Source of the DNA: Chlorocebus sabaeus
Taxonomy: Eukaryota; Chordata; Mammalia; Primates; Cercopithecidae
Length of the DNA: 64,000 bases
Reading direction: 5' to 3'
Assembly: GCF_047675955.1 (NCBI RefSeq)
Contig: NC_132919.1
Location: 65,948,816 to 66,012,815 of the forward strand
The translations under genes and the position numbers were made by a program. Below are positions 45,658-57,315 of the stretch, one piece after another (positions within the stretch are counted from its first letter, which is position 1; each line of letters starts with the position of its first letter). Under the pieces are notes generated by a model. The model made no database searches and had not been told where the DNA came from. It worked only from the letters and a program-made list of their open reading frames with translations.

Positions 45658-46928
45658 GATTTCTAGACTTCTTACGGAGGTGATCTGAGATGAGCAGCCT
45701 CTAAGAGCAACCGGGACCTGTGGAGAACAGAACAAGGCCTAGGAGCGCAACAGCCAAGTGTTCAGCACCACGGACAGCTTTGCTGGCCTATGGCTGGGGA
45801 GGCGAGAGGTGGGGAGGCTGCTTGTCCAGCAAGACAGAGTGTCATGGGAGAGAGAAAAAAAACATGAGAAAGATCTCAGAGACCATCTAGTCCAGCCTCC
45901 TCGATTTGCATGGGAAGAGACCCAGGACAAGAGAGAAGTGACTTGTCCAAGGTCACACAGCAAGTCAGTAGAGAGCCAGAGATGGGAGCTGACAGCCTAC
46001 TTCCTCACACCTCTTCCAGGCCCTCAGATACCTGGTATCCATGACTTATTAGTGGCACAGCCAGACCTTGATTAAGGGCTCCAGAATTAAAATCACCTGT
46101 CCTTGGAAATGACAAGAAAAGAAAAAAGGAGAAATCATAGAAACGGAAAGAGCACCCGGCCCTGATGGGAAGGTCTGTGATTTAGCCTCTAACTGCAAGG
46201 CTTTGACAGGAGTTTCCTACTTTCCAAGGTGATGTGGCCTTTCAGAAACAATTTAGTTACCATGGCAACCTCATTCCAGGTTTCATCTCCATGGCAATTC
46301 ACTGGAGTTTTTCACCCTCCAGTAAGTACATGTGTGATGGCCCATAAGTGTATCCCAGAAACATTAATATAAAGTCACATTTTTAGAAATGGAGTATCTC
46401 ATTATCCAAGTCTGTAGTCAGGGGACTAACAAAGCATGTTCTAGGGTGGGCAGGGACCAGGGCATAGTGGAGGGATGTCTCTGGGGGCAGCTCTGCTTTC
46501 TCATTGCAACTGCAAACCTGTCCCAATCTTTACAGCTAGTGCATCTCAACCTCCCATGGGCACAAATGATTTCTCCTTTTATGCGTCCTCCCTGGTGCCC
46601 TGCTCATGACAAAGCTTGAGTGTTGCCTGTGCTGACAAGAAGTGCTAGGACAAGGAGAGAGAAGGCTGGTCCTTCTGACTATGACTTCTGTGGTACCCCG
46701 GGGGTGCCCCTCCTGCTTCCCTGTCCACTGTGCCCCAGAGTGGGGCACCCTGGAGAAGTTCCCAGCTTTTGTGTTGGACCTTGCTTGTCTGATGTGTGCA
46801 CTGTGGGCATCCCCCTCAACGTGATCTAATCTGCCATCCAGTTTCCAGGAAATCCTCATGGTTTCTGGCCCACCCAGGGCACCCCTTCTGTTTTCCAGCA
46901 ATGCTATGCCTTCTCTTTGTTCTTTGTT

Positions 46929-47222
46929 CTTTTTTTTCTGAGACACAGTCTCACTTTGTCACCCAGCCTGGAGTGCAGTGGTGTGATCATGGCGCACTGC
47001 AGCCTCGACCTCCTGGGCTCAATTGATCCTCCCACCTTAGCCTCCTGAGTACCTGGAACTACAGGCACACAACACCATGCCCAGCTAATGTTTGCAATTT
47101 TTTGTAGAGGCGGGATCTCACTATGTTGCCCAGGCTGGTCTTGAACTCCTGGGCTCAAGTGATCCTCCCACCTTGGCCTCCCAAAGTGCTGGGATCACAG
47201 ATGTGATCCACTGCCTCTGGCT
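46929..47222 (-). mobile_element. AluJ-like
   Basis: tttttttctgagacacagtc opens it; gcagcctcgacctcctgggc and a degraded right end gatccactgcctctggc. Confidence 0.9.
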
Positions 47223-47591
47223 GCTATGGCTTTTCTTTAATATGTCTTGCTGTTTATAATGATGCAGAGCTGGAGTATTTAGCCCACCATCTTGATCTAA
47301 TCCTCTCTTTCTTTCTCTACTTTTAGTGTCTATAAATAACCATCTACTAATCTACTTATGTCTAACAATGGATCATTTCTCTCCTCCTCATCTGCTTCAT
47401 CATCATCACCAGTAGCAGTAGTACTATTTCATGATTGAAGGATCACCACAGAGTAAGAAGTGCTCACAAAAATGTTCCATCAGCTTCTCAAATAATGAGA
47501 CAGAAAAATCAAGGCATGACTTCATTTTAAAAATGTAGTTGAAAGTATGAAACGTACTAGCTATGTACCTTCCCCCCCAAAAAAAACCCAT

Positions 47592-47937
47592 GGTTTTTGA
47601 GACAGGGTCTTGCTGTGTTGCCCAGGCTTCAGTGCAGTGGCACGATCATGGCCCATTGTGTGACCTCTTCACACCTCTTAAAGGCCCTCAGATACTTGGT
47701 CCTTATGACTTACTTAGCGGCACAGGCTTGACCTGCTGGGCTTAAGCAATCCTCCCATCTCAGCCTCCAGGGTAGCTGGAACTACAGGTGCCCCCACCAC
47801 ACCCGACTCATTTTTTTGCAGAGACGAGGTCTCACCATGTTGCCCAGAATGGACCTGAACTCCTGAGCTCAAGAGATCCTCTTGCATCAGCCTCCCAAAA
47901 TGCTGAGATTATAGGTATGAACCACCACGCCTGACCT
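47592..47937 (-). mobile_element. AluJ-like interrupted by 63 bp of non-Alu DNA
   Basis: gagacagggtcttgctgtgt to ggcccattgtg, then foreign sequence at about 47661-47723, then Alu again from gcttgacctgctgggctt to cacgcctgacc. Confidence 0.9.
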
Positions 47938-47954
47938 CCAAATACCTTTTGAAC

Positions 47955-48150
47955 TCAGGCTTGGATTTGAACTCTGGTTCTGTCAATTATTAGCTGTGGT
48001 TTCAGATCAGTGACCTAAGCAATTTGAGCCTTGTTTCATTAAGTGGAGATGACAATAGCATCTGCCTTGCAGGAATTATTTGATGTGGCCGATGAGAAAA
48101 ATCAGAATTATGAAAAGTGCTTCACACCATTCCTGGCATGTGAAGAGCCC
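47955..48150 (+). repeat. MIR element
   Basis: ttggatttgaactctggttc, cagtgacctaagcaatttga and aagtggagatgacaatagca are the MIR core. Confidence 0.75.
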
Positions 48151-48499
48151 TCTCTAAATGGCCATTATGCTTATTAGCACCTTGAAGGGAAATTGTTTTC
48201 ATGACATTTTGTTTGAATCTGGCTAGAGAAAGCGCTCACCCTCCTTCTTGTGTTTTGCTTATTTGATTAAATGTCTTTGATTTCTGTGATATGTGAAGTC
48301 TCTTGAAAGCAGGGCTGTTTGTTCAACAAAGGTTTGTGGCCTTCCCACAGTGAATAGTGCTGGGTGCTGTGGGAAATACAAACACAGGGAAGAGAGTTCT
48401 GGTCCTCAGGGGAAGTGTAGTGGGGAAGACGGACATGAGAACCTAACCATAACAGGATGCAGAGCTACATGCACCATGCACTGCGGTCATGTTATCTGC

Positions 48500-48720
48500 T
48501 GGTTTGGAGTGTGAGCTCATAGACACCAGTCTGCCTGGGTTTGGATCCCAGCTCTGCCACTATTGGCTGCACAACCTCAAACAAGTCTCTTAACCTTGCT
48601 GGGCTTCTGTTTCCTCAAATGTAAAGTAAAAATGGTAACAGGAGAGTTACATGAACAGAGTCTAACACATAGAAGGGCTCCATCAACATTAGCTGTCATT
48701 ACAAACATGTATGAAGATTG
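48500..48720 (+). repeat. MIR element
   Basis: gggtttggatcccagctctg, aagtctcttaaccttgctgg and tcctcaaatgtaaagtaaaa. Confidence 0.85.
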
Positions 48721-48729
48721 TGTGGAGGG

Positions 48730-50080
48730 GATACATGAGAAGCGATTATAATTCTGTTTCATGGGTGAGGTTGTACTTGAGCTTGATCTTGGAGGATAAG
48801 TAGTTCTCAAAGGGCAGAAGAGAAGAAGAGAGGCATTTGGGGGAAGCAGAGCATCAGGAACAGAGGCATGGAGTATGAACTCTGCAGTGTTCTCTGGGTA
48901 CATCATGGGGGCTGGATCACAGACGCATGGAAATACTGGAAATGGGCTGGTGCAGAGGTTTTAGGACAGCCCCTAGGAGGTCTTGAAAACTGGCTCAAGC
49001 AGTCAGACAGTTCTGTAGACAACAAGCTACTGGAGAGAAGCAAGATGGTGCCACCTGTGTTCTGGGCAAATCACCTTGGTGGCAGTGAAGGAGGGCTAAG
49101 GAAAGGGGAGGCTAGGGGGCCCAGAGACCATTTGGGGGCTATAGCACAACCCAGGCAAAAACGTCAAGAGCTTAAGCAGGGAGATGGCCACGAGGGAGAG
49201 CCACCGTGAACATGCCAGGCTTGGTGAAGGAGTGGACAGTCAGACAGGGTTTCCTGCTAGGTGGCTGTGAAGATGACAGTGGCGATGCTCTTACAGAATC
49301 AGGGCCCTGGGAAGAGGACCAGCCTGGGATGGGGGCCTTCTTCAGGTTGGGGCATACGGCATGGCCCAGTGCAGACTTTTGTATGTGCCTCACTGCTGTT
49401 CCTTCTCTTCAGCTCCAACAAGCCCCATAGAGCACCCTGCACCAGTCAGGTGCTCAGTGAATACTCTGAGTAAGGAACCATGGGGAAGAAGGTGTCCAGA
49501 GACCTCCCTGCTCCAACTTCCTCCATTCCAGACCCAGCCTCTTCCTCTCCCTCCCCACTGTGGACACCCCTGAACATGTCCTCCTGTTTCTGAATCATTA
49601 GGGAAAAAGTGTCCCCAACTCTATCTCTCAGCACTGCCTCCTTTCTCTGCCCCAACTCAATGAATGTGTGACTCATTCCCACACTTGCATCCTAAAGCCC
49701 TGCCTGGGGTGTCCGTCCATGCGGGGACCGCTGGAGCAGAGACTGTCACCGTCATAACACCCGTCACCAGTCGCCCAGCACCTACCACGGGAAAAGCATT
49801 GTGCCAAGCTCATCAACCACCGTCAGATCCTCTCGACAAACCCAGAGGGTGGGCTTTCCGATTCCCGTTTTACATATGGGAAGAGTGTGACTCAGAGAAC
49901 TTAGTCAGCTTGCTCTTGCACACACAGCTGGTTCTGTGTAATCATACAGTTCAAACAGGTCCCCTGCCCTCTGCCTGCCCGCCCCCCCCCCCCCCACCAG
50001 CACCTCCACAGTGGCCACGCGGATCTTCAGGACACAAGCAGAAAGCAGGGGCTACCTGAGACTGGAACATCAGGGCATCA
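48730..50080. other. Intergenic, no gene recognised
   Basis: No Alu. A C14 run sits at 49982-49995. Open frames lack recognisable features. Confidence 0.4.
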
Positions 50081-50255
50081 CTTGGGATTAGTACCACCTA
50101 CAGTCATTGAATGCAGAAAGGCCTTCTAATCCCAGGACCTGTTCAGAACCCCAAGGATTCTGATGTAATTGGTCTGGGGTGCAACCCCAACAGCAGGACT
50201 TTTGAAAGCTCCTCCAGGTAATTCTCATGAGGTTGAAAAATGATTGTTCTAATGG
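50080..50255. mobile_element. MER5-type fragment
   Basis: ccccaaggattctgatgtaat, ttgaaagctcctccaggtaa and ttctcatgaggttgaaaaat match MER5 motifs in order. Confidence 0.7.
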
Positions 50256-51240
50256 GTCCCGCCCTGAAAGTATCCCTGCCGACACCTGCCCCTCGCCACA
50301 GTCACTGCGGACCTGCTCTGCTGCTTCAGTACTGAGCTTCTCATGCTGGATGCAGCCGGGCCATGGCACAGGTCCTCACAGCCACCGGCCTCCCAGGGGA
50401 AGTGGAAGCCGTCTCGCTCTGGCTGTCCTCCTCTCTGGCTCCCTTTTCTGACTCCAGATACTTCTCTCCATCCACCTTCCCAGGTTTCCAGAGTCGTCTT
50501 ATGGTCCAAAGCTCCCCCTACCCCACAAGGGGATACTCTAGCTGCCCTTCTGGAGAGGACTGAAGACCCCAAGTTGACTCCCTGATCCTTGTGCCCCCTG
50601 GGAGGCCACTGAGAGCTGGGCAGGAGGTGTCAGCAGGAGGGAGGGTGGTGGGCCAGGTGGCAGAGTTGCTAGAAAGGAGGAAGCCTTCAAATGCTGGTTC
50701 CCTCACCTCCTCCCACTGGGCTGTTTCCCCTGTTTCACAGTGAAAGAGCTGCACAGGAGCCCAGCCCCACCCTGCAGAGGCGCCAGAGCTGCTTTCCTGT
50801 GCCCGGAGACCCTAAACATCCATGGAACGATCAGGCTTCCCTGCTCTGGGCTGGGACCAGCCTCTGTCCTGATGGCCAGAAGCTCCGATGAGCAGGTGTA
50901 GACAGCAGACAGTTTCCTTATTCAGCAATAAGGACAATGTGCTTGGTGGATAAATGCCTTAAACACGGAAGAGTTCACGAGAAAAAAATAATGAAAGAGG
51001 CTTGGCAAATAACTTCAAACCAGTGAGATGGGTCCCCCTCTGTGGGGACTCACAGGCCTGGCCTGAAGATTTGAGTGTATAGAAGGCATGAGGTCCCCCG
51101 ACTCTCCCATTGCAAGGGAGGTGCTTGTTACCTTTCATGATCCCCTTGCTCTCTCTCTGGTGCCCACTTTCTCACTCTGCATCCCTCAACACCCACCTCT
51201 GCCCCAGCCGCCCTGGTGATGGGTTGGGGAACAAAAAGCA
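50256..51240. other. Intergenic, no gene recognised
   Basis: About 1 kb, G+C-moderate, nothing beyond chance reading frames. Confidence 0.4.
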
Positions 51241-51244
51241 CAGG

Positions 51245-51425
51245 TCGTGCAGGCAGACACCGGGGAGCAAATCTCCTGGCTCTAGCTGGCTACAACTAAC
51301 CTCTCTGCACTTCCGTTTTCTCATCTGTAAAATGATGATCATCCCCAGCATAGAGCGGTGCTGGAGGATTAAGTAATGAGATAATATCTGTAAAGCACTG
51401 TGCTTGGTGATGGAGATCAGTAAAT
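51245..51425 (+). repeat. MIR element
   Basis: aatctcctggctctagctgg, ctctctgcacttccgttttc and tcatctgtaaaatgatgatc. Confidence 0.8.
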
Positions 51426-51533
51426 GTGGTTCCATCCCACGGCTGTCCTGCCTTATCTACCCCATCACCTCAGAACAGGTACAGCTTCCATCCTAAAGCG
51501 TTAAGATGCTTCCTGCAAAAAGATCTCAAGAAA

Positions 51534-51838
51534 GGCTGGGCGCGGTGGCTCACACCTGTAATCCCAGCACTTTGGGAGGCCGAGGTGGGCGGATCACCTG
51601 AGGTCAGGAGTTCAAGACCAGCCTGGCCACAATGGTGAAACCCTGTCTCTACTAAAAGTGTAAAAATTAGTGGGGCATGGTGGCGGACACCTGTTATCCC
51701 AGCTACTTGTGAGGCTGAAGTAGGAGAACTGCTTGAACCTGGGAGGCACAGGTTGCAGCAAGCCGAGATTGTGCCACTGCACTCCAGCCCAGGTGACACA
51801 GTGAGACCCCGTCTCAAAAAAAAAAAAAAAAAAAAAAA
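51534..51838 (+). mobile_element. AluS, full length
   Basis: ggctgggcgcggtggctcac to an A tail of over 20, with atctcaaga on both sides. Confidence 0.96.
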
Positions 51839-52364
51839 TCTCAAGACAGCAGAGGAGAGAAGCTGCGACATGAGGACTCCAGCCACAATCAATCATCAGC
51901 TGTGCTTTTGCATCAAAGCCTGTCTGCGAGGCAGGGGTGCGCACTGGAGCCGCTCCACTCACCTGGACAGGGGCTCAGAGACCTGGAAACAGCATTATGC
52001 CCCATAATAGGGGATCAGAGAAATAAAGTGTGATGTTGGCATAAAAGAGAACAGGGTACAAGCCTGTGAAGGATGGCGCATGTGGATATTAGGTACTGAC
52101 ATGAACCTTTGTCATCATACACTGATAAGTGAAAAAACAGCATCACAGTATATGTTCAAAACAGCGTATATGCTAGAATAACATTTTCTGGAGAAAATCT
52201 CAAACCTAATTCTATCGATCCCCCAAAATATGAAAGGCTACATGCCAAAGGATTAATAGTGATTCCTTCTAGGTTGCAGGAATGTGGCTACTTTTTGCCA
52301 CCATTTTTCTTTTTTTTGTTGTTGCTATAAATGTTAATTACTTGTATCATCACTTTAAAAAACA

Positions 52365-52648
52365 GGCCGGGCATGGTGGCTCATGCCTGTAATCCCAGCA
52401 CTTACAGTGGATCATCTGAGGTCAGGAGTTTGAGAGCAGCCTGGCCAACATGGTGAAAACCCATCTCTACTAACATATAAAAATTAGCCAGGCGTGGTGG
52501 GCACCTGTAATCTCAGCTACTTGGGAGGCTGAGGCAGGAGAATCACTTGAACCTGGGAGGCAGAGGATGCGGTGAGCCGAGATTGCACCATCGCACTCCA
52601 GCCTGGGCAACAAGAGTAAATCTCCATCTCAACAACAACAAAAAAAAG
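52365..52648 (+). mobile_element. Alu with small internal deletion
   Basis: ggccgggcatggtggctcat; the first monomer lacks the gggaggccgagg segment around 52402. The tail is (CAA)n then A. Confidence 0.93.
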
Positions 52649-52777
52649 AGCCAGGCATAGTGACTCACGTCTGTAGTCCCAGCTACTAGGGAGGCTGAGG
52701 TGAGCTGAGATTGCGCTACTGCACTCCAGCCTGGGCAACAGAGCGAGACTCCTTCTTAAAATAAATAAATAAATAAA
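52649..52777 (+). mobile_element. Internally deleted Alu
   Basis: gagccaggcatagtgactca jumps to the second-monomer cagctactagggaggctga, then ends in (AAAT)n. About 130 bp remain. Confidence 0.9.
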
Positions 52778-52779
52778 TT

Positions 52780-54350
52780 CAAAAGGAAAAATATAATAAG
52801 GACACCCTCCATGGCTTCTGCAGTCTCTTCTGAGCTGACAGTCAAGGTCCTGGCATGGCCTGGCTCTCCTCCAGTGCTGGGTTGGGGGCTCTGTGGCTCA
52901 GCACCCCACCCACGCCTGGCCTAACCACATCCTTTGCTGACCTTGAACCCCACACAGATCCTAGAAAAGCTGCATGGCTCCATGAATCCATGGATGTACA
53001 TGTTGGAGCTTTCATGCCCTTTCTCACCTAAACTTTCCAACCACCTAGAGAGCTCAGCTAGAGTACCTCACTTTACAGACGAAGAAACAGGCCTTGGGAG
53101 GTGAAGCGACTTTCTCTGATGACTGGGAAGTGTGGAGGAAGTCCTGCATCCAGGCCTGCCTGAACCAAAGACTTGTCTCTTACGCCCCAAACTCTGCGAC
53201 TCTGTGCACACCTCACCAGGCCCCCACTCACCCATCTAACCTGTTTTTGTTCTGTGCATGTTGTTGTTCTGTGTGCTGGGTCACACCTGTTGGGCGCCTT
53301 TCCCTCCCTGGTGAGGGTGAAGCTTTAGGAAGTAGAGAGAAAGGCAGGGCACAGGGCCTGGCTGTGAGGAAGGGTCACACTTACAGCCAGACCTGGGGCT
53401 GGTGGGGTAAGCAGAGGGCACAGGGCACATGGGGGAGAGGAGAGAACTTCCCAAGACAGGGAAGTGTCTCAACCATAATCACCCTCAGTGTTGCTGCTTC
53501 CCTGCTTTATGTTCCTATAGAGACACCCGGAGGGGACAGCCTGCTGTGGTGGGCCCGGGTTGTATGCTGATAGAACCCTGGGGCTGGGATGGGGCAGGAG
53601 GCGAGACCCTGGCTTCCTGCTTTCTTCTCCCGCCACCCGCTTCTTCCTCCTCTCTTCCCTTCTCCCCCCATCCCATCTTCTGCCTGCTCTCCTTTCATAT
53701 TCTTCCTCTTTCCTCCTCTTCTCCTGTTCCTCTCCCTTCTTCCTTCCCTTCCAGTCCAGCCATAATGGGAAGAAGTCCCTGCAAGGAGCTCTGGCTCTTG
53801 GCCAAGATGGAAGGAGAACCTGGGACAGGAAAGGATCCCAGCAAAGGGTTGTACACTGGCCCCGCCTAGCGCTTGCTGAACCTTAGCTTTGGAGCACAAG
53901 GTGGAATCCAGGTCTGTCAGCCTCCCACAGTCTGGCCCAGCTCAGCAGGGAAGCAGCAGTCTGCACAATGTGACTGCTGGTGACGGATGTTGGCCTCTGC
54001 CCATCTGGCTGCATCGCTGTCAACATGCAGGTTCCATGTCCTGGGCTTCTGCCTAGGCACTGCCCTGCAAAGTGAGCCCCAGGAGAAACCCGGGTTTACA
54101 GATGGTCTATAACCCCAAACCCCGTACCCCACTGGCTGACGCTGGCTACCCAAACAGAAATAATTGAGGCACAGAGGATGGCAGAACTAAATCTCTCGTG
54201 TGGACGGTTGTCTCTGCAGCCATGTTATTAGCATCTTGAGGGCAGAGCCTGAGTTGCTTTCACCTCTGCAACCTCCTTAGCACCCAGCACTAGGAAAGTG
54301 ACATAGGACACACTTAAAAAATACCAGCACTGACATGCAAACCTAGGTCT
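52780..54350. other. Intergenic, no gene recognised
   Basis: Includes a pyrimidine-rich stretch at 53625-53755. Open frames up to 158 codons are not protein-like. Confidence 0.4.
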
Positions 54351-54424
54351 TGCACGTCAAGTTTATTAGGTGTGTAAAACTTCTTGTAGTGTTCGCTCTA
54401 ACTTAGCCAGGTGGGAAAGTGTCA

Positions 54425-54518
54425 AATAAAAAGGACTTCGGTGGGATTTCCAAGTAGCATCCCTTGAATCTGCACTCAAGGGATGCTACTCGGAAATCCC
54501 ACCGAAGTCCTTTTTATT
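54425..54518 (+). ncRNA. Near-perfect hairpin, candidate microRNA precursor (miR-5089-like)
   Basis: Arms 54425-54467 and 54476-54518 are 43 bp each with a single mismatch (an A opposite a C) and an 8-nt loop (atctgcac). The 5' arm contains gtgggatttccaagtagcat (54441-54460) and the 3' arm contains atgctactcggaaatcccac (54483-54502). From memory these match human miR-5089-5p and -3p at all but one or two positions. Part of the hairpin is duplicated about 0.8 kb downstream at 55284-55428. Such long perfect stems are typical of young, repeat-derived microRNAs. The fold is directly visible; expression and processing are not. Confidence 0.6.
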
Positions 54519-54747
54519 AAATATGTGCGCATGCGTGCAACACACATGTGTACGTGTATACCTTTCCCCCAAAACTGGAATGTCAGACGAGGGCCATTTC
54601 TGCTGTACCCACTGCCTCTGCCACTCATTAGTTGATTGTGATCTGGAGCCCATTACCTAACCACACAACCAGATGACCACCTTATATGAGAGCTGGCTTG
54701 CTCAGTCTGCCACCGCTTTTTTCTTTTTGTGTATGTGTGTGTGTGTA

Positions 54748-54845
54748 CAGATGGGGTCCCATTGTGTTGCCAAGGCTTCAAGTGATCCTCCCGCCTTAGC
54801 CTCCCAAATTATTGGGAATGCAGATATGAGTCACCACACCCAGCC
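54748..54845 (-). mobile_element. Alu monomer remnant
   Basis: gatggggtcccattgtgttg and gcctcccaaattattgggaa to ccacacccagcc, with internal loss. Confidence 0.8.
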
Positions 54846-54880
54846 TCTGTTGCTTCGTTGTTGAAAATTGTTGAGATCTT

Positions 54881-55020
54881 GGCCGGGCGGGGTGGCTCAC
54901 GCCTGTAATCCCAGCACTTTGGGAGGCCGAGACGGGCGGATCGCGAGGTCAGGAGATTGAGACCATGCTGGCTAACATGGTGAAACCCCATCTCTACTAA
55001 AAAATACAAAAAAAAAAAAA
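54881..55020 (+). mobile_element. AluY left monomer only, with perfect target-site duplication
   Basis: ggccgggcggggtggctcac and the AluY-like gagaccatgctggctaacat continue to aaaaaatac then a pure A tail, where the second monomer should begin. aaaattgttgagatct flanks it at 54864-54879 and 55021-55036. Confidence 0.95.
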
Positions 55021-55283
55021 AAAATTGTTGAGATCTAGCGTTCCCCATGGGTTAAACTCTCCTTATCCACGGACTGGAGTGCACCTGTCATGGGATCTCA
55101 AGTCTAAGTAATAAAGCTACGACTGCAAGGGTGAGTAGGCGCTGCCTCAGAGCATCCCCCAATGCTGCCATCTCAGAGGCTAGGACACATGCCCTGTCTG
55201 CGGAGCCAGGGTTTGCTGTCCTGGACACCCCGTGTATCTGCTGTGACCTTTACTGACAGGAAAGAATCTTGCTTTCTTGACAC

Positions 55284-55428
55284 GAATCTGCACTCAAGAC
55301 ATGCTACTCAGAAATCCCACTTAAGTCCTTTTTATTAAACGTGTGCGCATGCGTGCAACATATGTGTATGCGTATACATTTCCCCCAAAACTGGAATGCT
55401 GGATGAGGGCCATTTCTGCTGTACCCAC
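55284..55428 (+). repeat. Direct duplicate of the hairpin 3' half and its flank
   Basis: About 145 bp beginning gaatctgcactcaag aligns with 54466-54610, including the unusual gtgcgcatgcgtgcaac motif and the cccccaaaactggaatg block, with scattered substitutions. The 5' arm of the hairpin is absent in this copy. Confidence 0.85.
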
Positions 55429-55984
55429 CACCTTGTACGCTCAGTTCTTTCCCTCTGAAGCCACCCCCAATGCTCAAGGCTTCTTTCCATCTACTACTGA
55501 GTTGGGGTCTGGGGAGGGTGACCTCCAGCAGCCACAGCTGTGCACCCCTCTGTGTGAACTTGGCTTAGACAAGCAAGTGGGAAAGTAAGTGGATGTGGTG
55601 ACATAAGCCCTCCCTACTTCCCCCGTTCTAAGGGACATCTTGCTAGTGAAGGCACAGCTGACCCCAGAAGTACTGTCCCCGACTCAGAGGACAGAATGTG
55701 GAGGGTTTGACCTAGACCCTGAGACACATGGAACCAGCTACCTGGGGAGCAAAGTAAGTGCCAGGGGTTCTGGGACTGCAGGCCAGGGCCAGACTCTAGG
55801 TCTGCCACCCCTTGCTCCCCCAGTGCCTGGCACAGTGCGTAGCCCACAGGAGATTCACAATAGACACTGGTGGAATGAATGAGCTTGGACAAGATCAGTA
55901 AACAGAACCTTAATTTCCTCTCCTCTAAACAGGAAATTAGAGGAGCATCTGCTCCTCTTACCAATGTGTTGTGGGGAGCAAAGG

Positions 55985-56100
55985 AGGTCAGCTCAAGTGA
56001 AACTGATTTGAATCCCAGCTCTGCCCCTTTCTAGTTGCACTACCTCAGGCAACTGCAACCTCTTGCAGCCTCAGTTTCCTCATCTGTACAATGGGACCAG
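55985..56100 (+). repeat. MIR element
   Basis: tttgaatcccagctctgccc, gcctcagtttcctcatctgt and acaatggg. Confidence 0.85.
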
Positions 56101-56324
56101 TTGCAAAACCTTCATGGGGGTGGAAGCTCAGTGTTTGGCATATTAGGCATTCGCTACTATTTTCATCATGCTTATGAAAGTACTTTGAAAATTGCAAATG
56201 CTTTTCAAATATGAATTGCCATTTTCTTTTTTCTTTTTTTTTTTTTTTGTCCAGGGAATCCATTTCAGAGAACCAAATGTACTTTAGGGAAAGTTTATAT
56301 GATCAACAAAACTAACAATAATCC

Positions 56325-56500
56325 TCATTGTCCTTATTGAGCGTCTATTGAATGCCAGGCATTATGCTGGCTTCTTAAAACACATCACGTCGTGGAAGCT
56401 ATGGGTCCCCTATTGCTCCTATTTTGTAGGTGAGGAAAATGAGGCACAGAGAGGTTGAGCTACTTCCCCAAAGTTACAGAGCTAGGAAGCAGGGCAGCCA
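56325..56500 (+). repeat. L2 or MIR remnant
   Basis: attgagcgtctattgaatgc, caggcattatgctggc and gaggaaaatgaggcacagag. Confidence 0.65.
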
Positions 56501-57106
56501 GGATTTTGAAGACCAGGATCCCAGGCCTTCTCTCTTGTGAACCCAAGGGCCTCTGAGATTTACCGGTGCATCCTGGGAAAAGCTCTCAATGGACAGCAGT
56601 TGTGGGTGAGTGGGGCTTTCTAGAACCAGGCCCCTTCTTTATCCTCCACTCGGATGGCTCAGGATTCTGCTCTGTCTGGCTCTGCCCCGAGCACTGTTCC
56701 TCATTCACTCTTACCTTATGTAAGAGTTCCCGCCCCCCACCCCAAGGATTATATAAGGCAGCCCAGTAAACACCCTGCAGGCCTTAGGACTCCTGGGGAG
56801 AACTAAGATGGTCTACAAATGTGACCTCTCACCCTCACCCCTTCTCAGGACCCCACTCTTGCTGGCTGTTTTCCTCCTGAGGCACGAGCCTGCCTGTGCC
56901 TGTGAGTGTAACTGCATGTGTGAGCATACACTCACGCCATGTGCCCACGTGTGCAGACTGGTACACCACAGGGGAGCCAAACACACGTTAGTACACACCC
57001 ATCTTCACTTCTTTTTTTTTAACAGTGGGAAAATCCTGCAAAGTGTCCCCACTAAGGCTTTCCTTTTCAGCAAATTCAGAACCGTTAACCTTGCTTTGTC
57101 AAGGAA

Positions 57107-57300
57107 CGAAGGAAGGAAGGAAGGAAGGAAGGAAGGAAGGAAGGAAGGAAGGGAGGGAGGGAAAGAAGAAGGAAGGAGAGAGAGAAAGAGAGAGAAAGAA
57201 AGAGAAAGAGGAAAGAAAGAAAGGTAAAGAAAGAAAGAAGAAAAGAAAGAAGGAAGGAAGGAAGAGGGAGGGAGGGAGGAAGGGGAAAAGAAAAGAAAGA
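57107..57300 (+). repeat. (GGAA)n / (GAAA)n purine tract
   Basis: About 190 bases almost pure purine, starting as (GGAA)n and becoming irregular G/A. Confidence 0.97.
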
Positions 57301-57315
57301 AAAAAATGATAAAAG

